DNA from: Pseudomonadota bacterium
GTDB taxonomy: Bacteria > Myxococcota_A > Polyangia > GCA-2747355
NCBI GenBank assembly: GCA_016711215.1
Contig: JADJTL010000001.1
Coordinates: 492,001 to 556,000 of the forward strand
Direction: 5' to 3'
DNA length: 64,000 nt
Shown piece after piece: positions 36,965-49,918 of the stretch. The notes under the pieces were generated by a model that was not told where the DNA came from, ran no database searches, and worked only from the letters and a program-made list of their open reading frames with translations. The position numbers were made by a program, and so were the translations under genes. How positions within the stretch are numbered: the first letter of the stretch is position 1; each line of letters starts with the position of its first letter.

Positions 36965-37225
36965 TCACGCCTCGCTTGGCGGAGGTACCGGCAGCTCTGC
37001 CACCGCCGTGGTCTGCCACTTCTGTCCCTCTTCGACGAGCATGATCGGGATCCCGTCGCAGATGGGATACTTCATCCCCGAGTCGGCGCAGACCAGCCAG
37101 CAGCCGTGGACCAGCTCGAGCCGGCCGGGGTCGTCACCCTTGTCGGTGTAGTGCACGGCGACCGGGCAGCGCAGGATCTCGAGCAAGGCGGCGTCAACCG
37201 GGGCATCGGTGCTCTGTTCAGCCAT
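36965..37225 (-). CDS. Trm112-family zinc-binding protein (UPF0434)
   Basis: 86 aa. ATG at 37225, preceded by GAGGAG. Small protein with LEILRCPV, VCADSGMKYPICDGIPIML, in which the cysteines hold zinc in relatives. In eukaryotes and archaea Trm112 activates methyltransferases for tRNA, rRNA and release factors; bacterial members are often found beside lipid or translation genes and have no assigned partner. Here it is the last gene after ileS (19 bases away). Confidence 0.88.
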   Translation of the reverse strand: MAEQSTDAPVDAALLEILRCPVAVHYTDKGDDPGRLELVHGCWLVCADSGMKYPICDGIPIMLVEEGQKWQTTAVAELPVPPPSEA

Positions 37226-37244
37226 GGGACTCCTCTCGTCGCGC

Positions 37245-40200
37245 TCAAGCGGTGAGCGTGGTCGTGGCGGCCTTGGTCACGCTGAAACAGACCCGCTCGC
37301 CGCCCGCCTCGATCGCGGCCTCGATCGCGGCGCCCGCGGCCGCCGGCTCGGCGGCACCCTCGGTGAGCAGCGGATCGTGCTGCAGGCTGAGGCATAGTAG
37401 CTCGGCGGCGAGAAAGCCGCTCCACTCCCTCAACACGGCCGTCAGCTCGGGCCCGCTCGCGTTCCAGCGCAGGTGGATCCGGTCCTCGATCTCGAGGCCG
37501 CTCTCCTTGCGCAGCAGCTGGAGGCGTCGCAGCAGGTCACGCATCAGGCCCTCGCGTCGCAGCGCCTCGCTGATCGTCGTCTCGAAGGCGACCCAGCTGC
37601 CGTGCTCCTCGAGCACGCTCAGCTCCGGCGGGGCCTCGGTCTGCAGCTCGACCTCGGCGCGAGCCAGCTCGACGCGCTCGCCACCGACCACGAGCTCGAG
37701 GCTCTCGCTCCCAGCGCGCCAGGCGGCGATCAGGCGCTCCGCGTCGGCCGCGATCGCCGCCGCCACCGCCTTCATCTTCGGGCCGAGCCGGCTGCCCAGC
37801 AGCTTGAAGTTCGGCTTGATGCGGTAGAGCAGGGGGCTCGGACTGCCGGGCGCCAGGATCTCGACCCGCTTGACGTTGAGATCGTCGCGCAGCATCGCCG
37901 CGAAGCGTTCGGCGGCCTGCTGCTCACCCGCGTCCTTGGGGCCGATGCGCAGCAGCGCCAGGGGCTGCCGCACCTTGAGCTTCTTCGCCTCGCGCGCGGC
38001 CAGCGCCAGGCTGTTGAGGCGCTTGATCGCCCGCATCGCGTCGGTCAGCGGCTGGTCCACGCGGGTCGCATCGGCTGTCGGGTAGGCGGTGTGGTGGATG
38101 CTGGCGGGGGCGTCCTCGTCGATGGCGCGCACGAGGTTCTGGTAGATCGCCTCGCTCAGGAAGGGCAGCAGCGGGGCCACCAGGCCGGTGACGCCGCGCA
38201 GGCACTCGCCGAGCGTCTGCAGCGCCGCGCGCAGGTCCGCCCGGTCGTCCGACTTCCAGAAGCGGCGGCGGTTGTGGCGAATGTACCAGCCCGAGAGGTC
38301 GTCGACGAAGGCGGCGATCGCGCGCGCCGCAGTGCGATGATCGTAGGCCTCGAGGGCCAGGCGGCAGCTCGTGATCGTCGTTTGCAGCTCGCTCAAGATC
38401 CAGCGATCGAAATCCGGCAGCGCAGCGAAGGCGATCGCCTCGACGGTGGCCGGTTCGGCCTCGAGGCGCGCGTAGTTGACGTAGAAGCCGTAGGTGTTCC
38501 ACAGCGTGTTGAGGAAGCCGCCGCGCACCTCGCGCAAGGCGCCGTAGCCGAAGTTGAGGTTGGCCGTCGGCTCGTGCTGGGCGAAGAGCCAGCGCATCGC
38601 CTCGGCGCCAGCCTGGTCGGCCGCCTCGTCGAACCAGATCGCGTTGCCCTTCGACTTATGCATCTCCTCGCCGTGCTCGTCGCGCATCAGCGCGTGGCCG
38701 AGCAGGGTGCGGAAGGGGGCCACGCCCTCGATCATCGCGCTCATCGCCAGCATCGCGTAGAACCAGTTGCGAAACTGGCCCGGGAACGACTCGAGGACCA
38801 GGTCGGCAGGAAACCACTCGCGCCAGTAGTCGCGGTCGCGGTCGTAGCCCAGGGTCGAGTAGGGCACGATCCCGGCGTCGAGCCAGGGGTTGCCGACGTC
38901 CGCCACGCGCTGCGCCGTGCCCCCGCAATGCGGGCAGGCGATCTTGACGCCGTCGATCCAGGGCCGGTGCGGCGTGTGACCCTCGAACGCGTCCCAGCCG
39001 GCGATGGCGCGCTGCTTCAACTCCTCACGCCCGCCGATCACCTCGAAGCGCTGGCACTGCTCGCAGACCCAGATCGGCAGCGCGAGGCCCCAGAAGCGCT
39101 TCTTCGAGATCATCCAGTCGCGCATGTTCGAGAGCCACTCGAGCTCCCGCTCGCGGCCCCAACTCGGCACCCACTTCACCTGCTCGACGACGGCCTTGAT
39201 CTCGTCGCGCCAGCCCATGTCGATGTACCACTCGTCGACGAGGCGAAAGACCAGCTCATCACCCGTGCGCCAGCAATGCGGATAGACATGGGGGTAGCGC
39301 TCCGTGGCGAGCAACAGGCCCTTGCGCCGCAGGTCCTCGACGATCCACTCGACCGTCTCGGCCGCCGTCGCATGCTTGCCGGTGAGCCAGCCGAAGCCCT
39401 CGAGGAAGCAGGCGGCCTCGTCGAGCGGCGCCAACATCGGCAGGCACAGCTGCTTGCCCAGCGCGTGGTCGACGTCACCGCAACCCGGCGCGGTGTGGAC
39501 GATCCCCGTGCCCTCGCCGGCGACGACGACCGGCTGGCCGTGCGAGTCCCGACCGCCGTCGATCACGCGATGCGCCTCGCGCGCGCTCTGCGTCACGCCC
39601 CGGGCGGCGAAGGGGAAGCCCCCCGCCAGGCTCTGCGCCGGCAGCTCGTCGAAGGGGCCGTCGTAGGCCAGGCCGACCAGCTCGGCCCCCTTTACCGTGC
39701 CCTCGAGCGTGTAGCCGCCGCGCTCGTTGAAGAGCTGCGCGAGGGTCTTCAGCTTGGGGACGCCGGCGACCCACTCCTTCTGCTCGCGGAACTGCCGGTC
39801 GAGGCGGGCGAAGGTCAGGTTCTCGGCGGCGCAGTAGTAGAGCTCGCCGCTACGCTGATCGCGCAGCTTGGCGTAGTCCAGCTCGGCGTTGACCGCGGCG
39901 GCGACGTTGCAGGTCAGCGTCCAGGGCGTCGTGGTCCAGATCAGCAGGTTCTCGCCCGGGCGGTCGCGCAGCGGAAAGCGGACGAAGAGCGCCGTATGCG
40001 CCACGAGCTTGCGCCCCTCGATCACCTCCATCTGCGAGTAGGCCGAACCCGAGCGACCCGACCACGGCATCACGTCGCTGCCGCGATAGATCTTGCCGCG
40101 GGCGTGGCAGCGCTTGAGAAACGACCAGATCGCGAAGTTGTTGTCCTCCGACATCGTGAAGTAGGACTGCTCCCAGTCCATCCACATGCCGAGGCGAATC

Positions 40201-40694
40201 GACTGCTCGGTCTGGACCGCCGAGTACTTGCGCACGCGGGCCTGGCAGGCCTCGACGAAGCGCGCGACGCCGAAGGCCTCGACGTCATGCTTCGAGCTCA
40301 GGCCATGCTCCTTCTCGACCTCGATCTCGACCCAGAGGCCCTGGCAGTCGAAGCCGTTCTGGTAGCGCAGGCGACGCCCGTTCATCGCCCAGTAGCGCTG
40401 GTAGACGTCCTTCAGCGTGCGGCCCCAGGCGTGGTGCACGCCCATCGGGTTATTCGCGGTGATCGGGCCGTCGAGGAAGGAGTAGGGCGGTCGGCCGCGC
40501 TGCTGCACGACGAGCTGACCAAAGGCGTCGGACTCGCGCCAGAGCGTCAAGACCTCGCGCTCGAGCGCGGGCAGATCGAACCAGGCCTCGACCTTGCGGT
40601 GGCCGGAGCCGGGCGCGATGCGTACGGCTGGGGTCGGCGGCTGCGCGCTGGCGCCGGGGGTCGGTTCTGTCGGGGGGCTGTCGTCTCGGGTCAT
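37245..40694 (-). CDS. ileS: Isoleucyl-tRNA synthetase, IleRS2 type with GXHH signature
   Basis: 1149 aa, cytoplasmic, charges tRNA-Ile with isoleucine. Class I catalytic core: DGPITANNPMGVHHAWG near the N-terminus, then the CP1 editing domain (about 200-450) and EMHKSKGN in place of KMSKS. A DALR-type anticodon-binding helical domain follows, and an IleRS2-type C-terminal domain. The HIGH signature is GVHH (residues 85-88), a swap of the usual HXGH known in some IleRS2 enzymes that strongly resist the antibiotic mupirocin. No second ileS is in the window. It lies 22 bases after glyS, so translation genes form an operon. Confidence 0.96.
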   Translation of the reverse strand: MTRDDSPPTEPTPGASAQPPTPAVRIAPGSGHRKVEAWFDLPALEREVLTLWRESDAFGQLVVQQRGRPPYSFLDGPITANNPMGVHHAWGRTLKDVYQRYWAMNGRRLRYQNGFDCQGLWVEIEVEKEHGLSSKHDVEAFGVARFVEACQARVRKYSAVQTEQSIRLGMWMDWEQSYFTMSEDNNFAIWSFLKRCHARGKIYRGSDVMPWSGRSGSAYSQMEVIEGRKLVAHTALFVRFPLRDRPGENLLIWTTTPWTLTCNVAAAVNAELDYAKLRDQRSGELYYCAAENLTFARLDRQFREQKEWVAGVPKLKTLAQLFNERGGYTLEGTVKGAELVGLAYDGPFDELPAQSLAGGFPFAARGVTQSAREAHRVIDGGRDSHGQPVVVAGEGTGIVHTAPGCGDVDHALGKQLCLPMLAPLDEAACFLEGFGWLTGKHATAAETVEWIVEDLRRKGLLLATERYPHVYPHCWRTGDELVFRLVDEWYIDMGWRDEIKAVVEQVKWVPSWGRERELEWLSNMRDWMISKKRFWGLALPIWVCEQCQRFEVIGGREELKQRAIAGWDAFEGHTPHRPWIDGVKIACPHCGGTAQRVADVGNPWLDAGIVPYSTLGYDRDRDYWREWFPADLVLESFPGQFRNWFYAMLAMSAMIEGVAPFRTLLGHALMRDEHGEEMHKSKGNAIWFDEAADQAGAEAMRWLFAQHEPTANLNFGYGALREVRGGFLNTLWNTYGFYVNYARLEAEPATVEAIAFAALPDFDRWILSELQTTITSCRLALEAYDHRTAARAIAAFVDDLSGWYIRHNRRRFWKSDDRADLRAALQTLGECLRGVTGLVAPLLPFLSEAIYQNLVRAIDEDAPASIHHTAYPTADATRVDQPLTDAMRAIKRLNSLALAAREAKKLKVRQPLALLRIGPKDAGEQQAAERFAAMLRDDLNVKRVEILAPGSPSPLLYRIKPNFKLLGSRLGPKMKAVAAAIAADAERLIAAWRAGSESLELVVGGERVELARAEVELQTEAPPELSVLEEHGSWVAFETTISEALRREGLMRDLLRRLQLLRKESGLEIEDRIHLRWNASGPELTAVLREWSGFLAAELLCLSLQHDPLLTEGAAEPAAAGAAIEAAIEAGGERVCFSVTKAATTTLTA

Positions 40695-40716
40695 CGCTAT
40701 CGTCCCGCGCCTGCGC

Positions 40717-42159
40717 TCAAGCGGGCGGCTGCCAGGCGCGCAGCTGGTCGTCGAGGAAGGCTGGCAGCTGATCCTGGGCGACCCTCTGCTGCCGCATCGA
40801 GTCGCGCTCGCGAACCGTGACCGTGCCGTCGGTCAGGGTCTGCCCGTCGACCGTCAAGCAGAAGGGCGTGCCGACCTCGTCCATGCGGCGGTAGCGGCGA
40901 CCGATCGCGCCCTTGTCGTCATAGGAGCAGTGGTAGCGCTCGCGCAGCGCCTGGTTGATGCGCTGGGCGATCTCGGGCATGCCCTCCTTCTTGACGAGCG
41001 GGAAGATCCCGACCGTGAGGGGCGCCAGCCGCGGGCTGAGGGCGAGCACCACGCGCTCTTCGCCCTCGACCTGCTCCTCGCGATAGGCCTCGCAGAGCAG
41101 CATCAGGATCGTGCGGTCGAGGCCGGCGGAGGTCTCGACGACATAGGGGATGTAGCTCTCCTTGGTCTCGGGGTCGAAGTACTCGAGCTTCTTGCCCGAG
41201 TACTTCGCGTGATTGCGCAGGTCGAAGTCGGTCCGCGAGTGGATGCCTTCGATCTCCTGCCATCCCATGGGGAACTCGTATTGGACGTCGACCGCGGCGT
41301 CCGCGTAATGCGCGAGCTTCTCGTGGACGTGGAAGCGCAGCCGCTGCGGGCGGACGCCGTTGTCGATATGCCACTGCCGCCGCTCGTCGCGCCAGCGCTC
41401 GTAGGCCGCCATATGCGTCCCGGGCTTGAGGAAGTACTGCAGCTCCATCTGCTCGAACTCGCGCATGCGAAAGACGAACTGACGGGCGACGATCTCGTTG
41501 CGGAAGGCCTTGCCGACCTGCGCGATACCGAAGGGGATGCTCTGGCGCGCGACCTCGCGCACGTAGTTGAAGTTGACGAAGATGCCCTGCGCCGTCTCCG
41601 GGCGCAGGAAGATCTCGGTGGCGTCGGCGCCGACGGCGCCCACCCGCGTCGAGAACATCAGATTGAACTGACGGACCTCGGTCCAGTCACAGCTGCCGGA
41701 GGACGGTGAGCGGATCTGCTCGTCGAGGATCAACCGGTGCAGCGCGGCGCAGGGCTCCGCGTCGTGCAAGGCGGCGACGAAGCGCTGATGCACGGCCTCG
41801 GCGCGCTCGCTCTGCCCCTTGTGGCGCAGCGCCGCGATGTACTCCTCGATCAGCTGGTCGGCGCGGTAACGCGCCTTGGAGACCTTGTCGTCGATCAGCG
41901 GATCGTTGAAGGCGTCGACGTGCCCCGACGCCTTCCAGACCGTCGGGTGCATCAGGATCGCCGCGTCGAGCCCCTCGATGTTGTCGTGGCCGCGCGTCAT
42001 CGCCTGCCACCAGCGCTCGCGCACATTGCGCTTCAGTTCGACACCCAGCGGCCCGTAGTCGTAGACGGCGCCCAGCCCGCCGTAGATCTCCGAGGACTGG
42101 ACAATGAAGCCCCGCCGCTTGCAGAGCGAGATGATGGTGTCTAAGGGGGCGCTGCTCAT
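40717..42159 (-). CDS. glyS: Glycyl-tRNA synthetase (homodimeric class II type)
   Basis: 480 aa. ATG at 42159, GAGG upstream. It attaches glycine to tRNA-Gly. The archaeal/eukaryotic-like alpha2 form has motif 1 region EIYGGLGAVYDYGPLG, motif 2 FRNEIVARQFVFRMREFEQME, and motif 3 GLDRTILMLL, followed by an anticodon-binding domain. Single-chain layout, unlike the alpha/beta heterotetramer of E. coli. First of the glyS-ileS-trm112 operon. Confidence 0.97.
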   Translation of the reverse strand: MSSAPLDTIISLCKRRGFIVQSSEIYGGLGAVYDYGPLGVELKRNVRERWWQAMTRGHDNIEGLDAAILMHPTVWKASGHVDAFNDPLIDDKVSKARYRADQLIEEYIAALRHKGQSERAEAVHQRFVAALHDAEPCAALHRLILDEQIRSPSSGSCDWTEVRQFNLMFSTRVGAVGADATEIFLRPETAQGIFVNFNYVREVARQSIPFGIAQVGKAFRNEIVARQFVFRMREFEQMELQYFLKPGTHMAAYERWRDERRQWHIDNGVRPQRLRFHVHEKLAHYADAAVDVQYEFPMGWQEIEGIHSRTDFDLRNHAKYSGKKLEYFDPETKESYIPYVVETSAGLDRTILMLLCEAYREEQVEGEERVVLALSPRLAPLTVGIFPLVKKEGMPEIAQRINQALRERYHCSYDDKGAIGRRYRRMDEVGTPFCLTVDGQTLTDGTVTVRERDSMRQQRVAQDQLPAFLDDQLRAWQPPA

Positions 42160-42351
42160 CGTTGCGGTCCTCGGTAGCCGGGCGGTCGGTGGCTGTGTGG
42201 CGCCGCTGGTGCGCCGCGCGATGGGCATGCCAGAAATCGCGCGACGGAGCAAGCCTCGGGCGGCCTGCTGCACCCCGGTCGGTCGGCGTGGTAGCGTCCA
42301 GGCCGCCTGGCAGTAAGGGCGCACAGAGCGCACCTGGGAGTAGGAGCTGGC

Positions 42352-43824
42352 ATGTACGTGATCCAGGTCGCCGCCGAGATCGCCCCGGTGGCCAAGGTGG
42401 GGGGGCTCGCCGACGTCGTCTTCGGCCTGACGCGGGAGCTCGAGGCCAGGGGCCACGACGTCGAGGTCATCCTGCCGAAGTACGACTGCATGTGGTACGA
42501 CCAGATCTGGGGCTTGCACCGCGTCTTCGACGATTTATGGGTGCCCTGGTACGGCGGCGCGATCCACGCGTCGGTGTATTTTGGCTGGGTCCACGGTCGC
42601 AAGTGCTTCTTCATCGAGCCCCACTCGGCGGATAACTTCTTCAACCGCGGGACCTTCTACGGCTGCAAGGACGACCTGCTGCGCTTTGTCTTCTTCAGCC
42701 GGGCCGCCCTCGAGTTCCTCTACAAGTCCGGCAAGCGGCCCGACGTGATCCATTGCCACGACTGGCAGACGGGCCTCGTGCCGGTGCTGCTCTTCGAGAT
42801 CTACCAGTCGATCGGCATGCCGAATCAGCGCGTCTGCTACACGATGCATAACCTCCGCCACCAGGGCGTGGGTGGCGGCGAGCTGTTGTGGGCCACGCGC
42901 CTCGGTCGTCCAGAGTACTACTTCCACCACGACCGCCTGCGCGATAATACGCACGTCAATGCGCTCAATCTGATGAAGGGCGGCCTGGTCTACGCCAACT
43001 TCGCGACCACGGTCTCACCGCATCACGCCTGGGAGGTGCGCCATACGGAGCAGGGCTACGGTCTGCAGGCGAGCCTCAATGTCCATCAGGCCAAGTTCGG
43101 CGGGGTGCTCAACGGCTGCGACTACGACGTCTGGAATCCGGAGAAGGACTGGCACCTCGCGCGGCACTACGGCGCGGCCTCGATCGAGGATAAGTATCTC
43201 AACAAGGAGGCGCTGCGTGAGCGGCTCTGGTTGCGCAAGGGCTGGCGGCCGATCGTCGCCTACGTCGGGCGGCTGGACGCGCAGAAGGGCGTGGCGCTGA
43301 TTCGCCACGGCATCCACTTCGCGCTGCAGCTCGGCGCGCAGTTCGTGCTGCTCGGCTCGAGTCCCGACGCGGCGATCAATCGCGAGTTCTGGGAGCTCAA
43401 GCGCCAGCTCGACAGCAACCCCGACGTGCATCTCGAGTTGGCCTACAGCGATCAGCTGGCCCATATGATCTACGCTGGCGCCGACCTGGTGCTCGTGCCG
43501 AGCATCTACGAGCCCTGTGGACTGACGCAGATGATGGCCCTGCGCTACGGGGCCGTGCCGATCGTGCGCGCGGTGGGCGGGCTGGCCGACACGGTCTTCG
43601 ACCGCGACTTCGGCAGGAAGCCGCCCGGGGAGCGCAACGGCTACGTCTTCGACCATCCCGACGCCGCGGGGCTCGAGTCGGCGATGCGGCGCGCGATCGG
43701 GCTCTGGTTCGACTACCCGGCCGACTTCCGGCAGTTGATGGTCCAGGGCATGTGCTACGACTACTCCTGGAACTACCCTGGCCAGCACTACGTCAACATC
43801 TACGAGCATATTCGCGCCAAGTAG
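42352..43824 (+). CDS. glgA: Glycogen synthase (GT5)
   Basis: 490 aa. Starts MYVIQVAAEIAPVAKVGGLADV, with the KVGGL motif that binds ADP-glucose. Later TVSPHHAWE, GVLNGCDYDVWNP, VGRLDAQKGVALI and PSIYEPCGLTQMMALRYGAVPIV, which are the typical blocks of bacterial glycogen/starch synthases. It transfers glucose from a nucleotide sugar to glycogen, or in some relatives another alpha-glucan. The gene for a GH57 enzyme follows 41 bases downstream, so the pair may handle alpha-glucan turnover. Divergent from glyS. Confidence 0.95.
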   Translation: MYVIQVAAEIAPVAKVGGLADVVFGLTRELEARGHDVEVILPKYDCMWYDQIWGLHRVFDDLWVPWYGGAIHASVYFGWVHGRKCFFIEPHSADNFFNRGTFYGCKDDLLRFVFFSRAALEFLYKSGKRPDVIHCHDWQTGLVPVLLFEIYQSIGMPNQRVCYTMHNLRHQGVGGGELLWATRLGRPEYYFHHDRLRDNTHVNALNLMKGGLVYANFATTVSPHHAWEVRHTEQGYGLQASLNVHQAKFGGVLNGCDYDVWNPEKDWHLARHYGAASIEDKYLNKEALRERLWLRKGWRPIVAYVGRLDAQKGVALIRHGIHFALQLGAQFVLLGSSPDAAINREFWELKRQLDSNPDVHLELAYSDQLAHMIYAGADLVLVPSIYEPCGLTQMMALRYGAVPIVRAVGGLADTVFDRDFGRKPPGERNGYVFDHPDAAGLESAMRRAIGLWFDYPADFRQLMVQGMCYDYSWNYPGQHYVNIYEHIRAK

Positions 43825-43865
43825 CGTCGCTTCTTTCGCGCCCACTGCACTGGAGATCGAGCGTC

Positions 43866-45329
43866 ATGACCGACCTGCCCGAATACGTCGACGGACTGCC
43901 AAACCTCTGTGGAGCCGAGTCGGAGGTGCAGCGCATCATCGACGAGCACGCCGGGCGACCCGTCTTCCTGCCTGAGAGCGGGATCGACTTCCGGCAGGTG
44001 CGAAGCGCCTTCGCGGTCGCGCTGCACATGCACCAGCCCTTGGTCCCCGCGGGCGGTGCTGAGCTGCGAAGCGCGGCGATGATTGGCAACCTGCAGTACA
44101 TGCGCGACCACCCACAGCTCGGCGACAACCACAACGAGGGCGTCTTCGCCTGGTGCTACCGTCGCATGGGCGAGTTCGTGCCGCAGCTGGTGCACGAGGG
44201 TCAGCAGCCGCGAGTGATGCTGGAGTATTCGGGGGAGCTGCTGCATGGCCTGCGGCAGATGGGTCGCCACGACATCCTCGACGCGCTCAAGACGATCACC
44301 TGCAACCCACGCTATCGCCGCTGCGTCGAGTGGCTCGGTGCGCCCTGGGGGCATGCGGTCGCGCCGTCGACGCCGGTGCAGGACTTCCGCCTGCACGTGC
44401 AGGCGTGGCAGCAGCACTTCCTCGCGCTCTTCGGCGCTGAGGCGCTCGGGCGGCTGCGGGGCTTCTCGCCCTCCGAAATGGCGCTCCCCAACCATCCGGA
44501 CACGGCCTACGCCTTCGTCCGGACCCTGCTCGACCATGGCTACCAGTGGGTGCTGGTGCATGAGCACGCGATCGAGCGGCCCGAGCAGGGGGGGATGCCC
44601 GAGGATCGACACCTGCCCCACCGGCTCGTCTGTCGCAATTCCGCCGGTGAGACGGCAGAGATCATCGCCATCATCAAGACGCAGGGCAGCGACACCAAGC
44701 TGATCGGCCAGATGCAGCCCTACTACGAGGCCAAGGGGCTGGGCCGCCGGCCGCTCGGCGCGGCCCACGTTCCGCCGCTGGTGACGCAGATCGCCGACGG
44801 CGAGAACGGCGGCGTGATGATGAATGAGTTCCCAGGTAAGTATTTCGAGGTGATGCGCGAGTGCTCGGCCTCCGAGGTGCCGGCCCTCAACGTGACGGAG
44901 TACCTCGAGTACCTCTTCTCGCTCGGCCTGACGGCTGCCGACTTTCCGCCGGTACAGCCAGTGCGCCAGGCGCGCATCTGGGAGCGCTTCACCGCGGGGG
45001 GTGGTCCGGAGCGCCTGGCGCTGGCCCTCGACGACCTGCGCCGCGAGGACGCGCATTTTCATGTGGACGGCGGGAGCTGGACCAACGACCGCTCCTGGGT
45101 GCGCGGCTATGAGAACGTGCTCGGTCCGATGGAGCAGCTCAGCGCGGCCTTCAGCGAGAAGGTCTTGGCCAAGCGCGTGCCGACGGACGAGTACCGCTAC
45201 CGCAACGCGCTCTTTCATCTGCTGATCTCGCAGACGAGCTGCTATCGCTATTGGGGCCAGGGGATCTGGACCGACTACGCGCGCGAGATCTGCCGGCGCG
45301 GCAGCGAGATCCTGCAGTACGACTTCTGA
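43866..45329 (+). CDS. Glycoside hydrolase family 57 protein (alpha-glucan)
   Basis: 487 aa. ATG at 43866 with GGAG upstream; the longer frame overlaps glgA. GH57 signature HMHQP near residue 55, then GFSPSEMALPNHPDTA carrying the candidate nucleophile Glu region and HEHAIERP. Members act as alpha-amylases, 4-alpha-glucanotransferases or branching enzymes. It follows glgA and was probably co-transcribed, so an alpha-glucan substrate is likely but the exact activity cannot be read. Confidence 0.85.
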   Translation: MTDLPEYVDGLPNLCGAESEVQRIIDEHAGRPVFLPESGIDFRQVRSAFAVALHMHQPLVPAGGAELRSAAMIGNLQYMRDHPQLGDNHNEGVFAWCYRRMGEFVPQLVHEGQQPRVMLEYSGELLHGLRQMGRHDILDALKTITCNPRYRRCVEWLGAPWGHAVAPSTPVQDFRLHVQAWQQHFLALFGAEALGRLRGFSPSEMALPNHPDTAYAFVRTLLDHGYQWVLVHEHAIERPEQGGMPEDRHLPHRLVCRNSAGETAEIIAIIKTQGSDTKLIGQMQPYYEAKGLGRRPLGAAHVPPLVTQIADGENGGVMMNEFPGKYFEVMRECSASEVPALNVTEYLEYLFSLGLTAADFPPVQPVRQARIWERFTAGGGPERLALALDDLRREDAHFHVDGGSWTNDRSWVRGYENVLGPMEQLSAAFSEKVLAKRVPTDEYRYRNALFHLLISQTSCYRYWGQGIWTDYAREICRRGSEILQYDF

Positions 45330-45386
45330 GCGGCAGGCAGGGCCGCTGACCGCGCCGAGCGAGCGTCTCGGCGCGGCCTCAGGCGC

Positions 45387-47303
45387 TTACTTCTCCTCGA
45401 ACTCCGCGTCGATGACGCCGCTCTCCTTCGCCGCATGAGGTCCGGCGTCGGCCGAGGCTCCGTTGCCGGCGCTTGGCGGGGCGCCGCCGGCGCCACCGGC
45501 CGCGCTGGCGGCCTGGTACATCGCCTCGGCCATCTTATGGGACGCCTGCTCGAGCTCGGCCAGCGCCGCCTTCATCGCCTCGGCATCGTCTCCCGCCAGC
45601 GCCTTGCGGCCGCGCTCGATGGCGCCCTCGACCGTGCTGCGCTGCTCGGCCGGGATCTTCTCGCGGCTCTCGCTGATCAGCTTCTCGGTGCTGTAGACCA
45701 TGCTATCGAGCCTGTTGCGCGTCTCGATCGTCTCCTTCTTGCGGCGATCCTCCGACTCGTGCGACTCGGCCTCATTGACCATCCGCTTGATTTCGTCCTC
45801 GTTGAGCCCGCTCGACGCCTCGATGCGGATCTGGTTCTTCTTGCCGGTAGCCTTGTCCGCCGCGGAGACATGCAGAATCCCGTTGGCATCGATGTCGAAC
45901 GCGACCTCGATCTGCGGGGTACCGCGCGGTGCCGGCGGGAGCCCGTCGAGGTGGAAGCGACCGAGCGACTTGTTGTCGCGGCTCATCGGTCGTTCACCCT
46001 GGGTGACGTGCACCTCGACCGAGGGTTGGCTGTCGGCGGCCGTGGAGAAGACCTCGCTCTTCTTGGTCGGGATCGTCGTGTTACGCGGGATCAGCACCGT
46101 ATGGACGCCGCCCAGCGTCTCGATACCGAGACTGAGCGGGGTCACGTCGAGCAGCAGGATGTCCTTGACGTCCCCGGCCAGCACACCAGCCTGAACGGCT
46201 GCGCCGAGGGCAACCACCTCGTCGGGATTGACGCCCTTATGCGGCTCCTTGCCGAAGAACTCGCGGACGCGCTGCTGCACCAGCGGGATGCGCGTCGAGC
46301 CGCCGACGAGCACGACCTCGTCGATATCCTTCGGGGTCTTGTTGGCGTCGGCGAGCGCCTTGCGCGAGGGTTCGATCGTGCGATCGACGATCGCGGCGAT
46401 CATGCGCTCGAATTGCGCGCGTGAGAGCTTCTTCAGCAGATGCTTCGGCCCGGTGGCGTCGGCGGTGAGGAAGGGCAGGTTGATCTCCGTCTCCTGAACG
46501 GAGCTGAGCTCGATCTTGGCCTTCTCCGCCGCCTCCTTCAGCCGCTGCAGGACCATCTTATCCTTCGAGAGGTCGATGCCCTGCTCCTTGCGGAACTCGT
46601 CGATCAGCCACTCCATCACCAGGCTGTCGATGTCGTCGCCGCCAAGGTGCGTGTCGCCGTTGGTGCTGACCACCTGCACGACGTTCTCGCCGACCTCGAG
46701 CACCGAGATGTCGAAGGTGCCACCGCCGAAGTCGTAGACGGCGATCAGCTCATCCTTCTTCTTGTCGAGGCCGTAGGCCAGCGCCGCCGCCGTCGGCTCA
46801 TTGACGATGCGCTTGACCTCGAGCCCGGCGATTCGTCCGGCGTCCTTGGTGGCCTGCCGCTGGGAGTCGTTGAAGTAGGCCGGGACCGTGATCACGGCCT
46901 CCGTGACCTCGTGCCCGAGGTAGTCCTCGGCCGCGCGCTTCAGCTTCTGGAGCACCTTGGCCGAGACCTCCGGCGGCGAGAGGTGCTTGCCCTTGATCTC
47001 GACCTGGGGGTCACCATTGCTGGCGCGCACGACCTGGTAGGGGACGCGCTTGATCTCGTTCTCCATCTCGGTGAAGCGCATGCCCATGAAGCGCTTGATC
47101 GACGAGACGGTGTTCTCTGGGTTGGTGATCGCCTGGCGGCGGGCGATCTGCCCGACCAGGACGTCGCCCTTGTCGTCCCAGGCGACGACCGAGGGGGTCA
47201 GTCGGCCGCCCTCTTCGTTGGTGATGACCTTGGGCTCGTTGCCTTCCATCACGGCCACCACTGAGTTGGTGGTGCCGAGGTCGATTCCGATCATTCTTCC
47301 CAT
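45387..47303 (-). CDS. dnaK: Chaperone DnaK (Hsp70)
   Basis: 638 aa, standard length. ATG at 47303 with GGGAGG 8 bases upstream. ATPase start [18 protein letters not shown], then [34 protein letters not shown] and [10 protein letters not shown], ending the nucleotide-binding domain. [17 protein letters not shown] marks the linker and the peptide-binding domain. The C-terminal end is Ala/Gly-rich and finishes EFEEK. It binds exposed hydrophobic peptides in an ATP cycle with DnaJ and GrpE, neither of which is adjacent here. Lon lies just upstream, on the same strand. Confidence 0.99.
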   Translation of the reverse strand: MGRMIGIDLGTTNSVVAVMEGNEPKVITNEEGGRLTPSVVAWDDKGDVLVGQIARRQAITNPENTVSSIKRFMGMRFTEMENEIKRVPYQVVRASNGDPQVEIKGKHLSPPEVSAKVLQKLKRAAEDYLGHEVTEAVITVPAYFNDSQRQATKDAGRIAGLEVKRIVNEPTAAALAYGLDKKKDELIAVYDFGGGTFDISVLEVGENVVQVVSTNGDTHLGGDDIDSLVMEWLIDEFRKEQGIDLSKDKMVLQRLKEAAEKAKIELSSVQETEINLPFLTADATGPKHLLKKLSRAQFERMIAAIVDRTIEPSRKALADANKTPKDIDEVVLVGGSTRIPLVQQRVREFFGKEPHKGVNPDEVVALGAAVQAGVLAGDVKDILLLDVTPLSLGIETLGGVHTVLIPRNTTIPTKKSEVFSTAADSQPSVEVHVTQGERPMSRDNKSLGRFHLDGLPPAPRGTPQIEVAFDIDANGILHVSAADKATGKKNQIRIEASSGLNEDEIKRMVNEAESHESEDRRKKETIETRNRLDSMVYSTEKLISESREKIPAEQRSTVEGAIERGRKALAGDDAEAMKAALAELEQASHKMAEAMYQAASAAGGAGGAPPSAGNGASADAGPHAAKESGVIDAEFEEK

Positions 47304-47449
47304 GACGTCAGCCTCCCGCGAGCAGTGAGAACGGAGTTCCGGAGAACTACAAAGCGTGGTTATCCCAGACGCAGGCGGCAACTTAAGCCGCGAGGCGAGG
47401 CTGTCAAGGTGTGGTATTCCGGCGCGGGTCGCAAGAAAGCGACGGAGGC

Positions 47450-49918
<2,469 letters not shown>

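Noticed and set aside
37473..40820. Long open frame antisense to ileS
   Set aside because: It is a high-GC shadow of the ileS codons: no domain, and poor composition with long Arg/Leu/Glu/Gln runs.
44388..44405. 18-bp perfect palindrome with CACGTG core
   Set aside because: The core resembles parS, but the flanks (CGCCTG/CAGGCG) do not match the known parS consensus, and it lies inside the GH57 gene where codons explain it.
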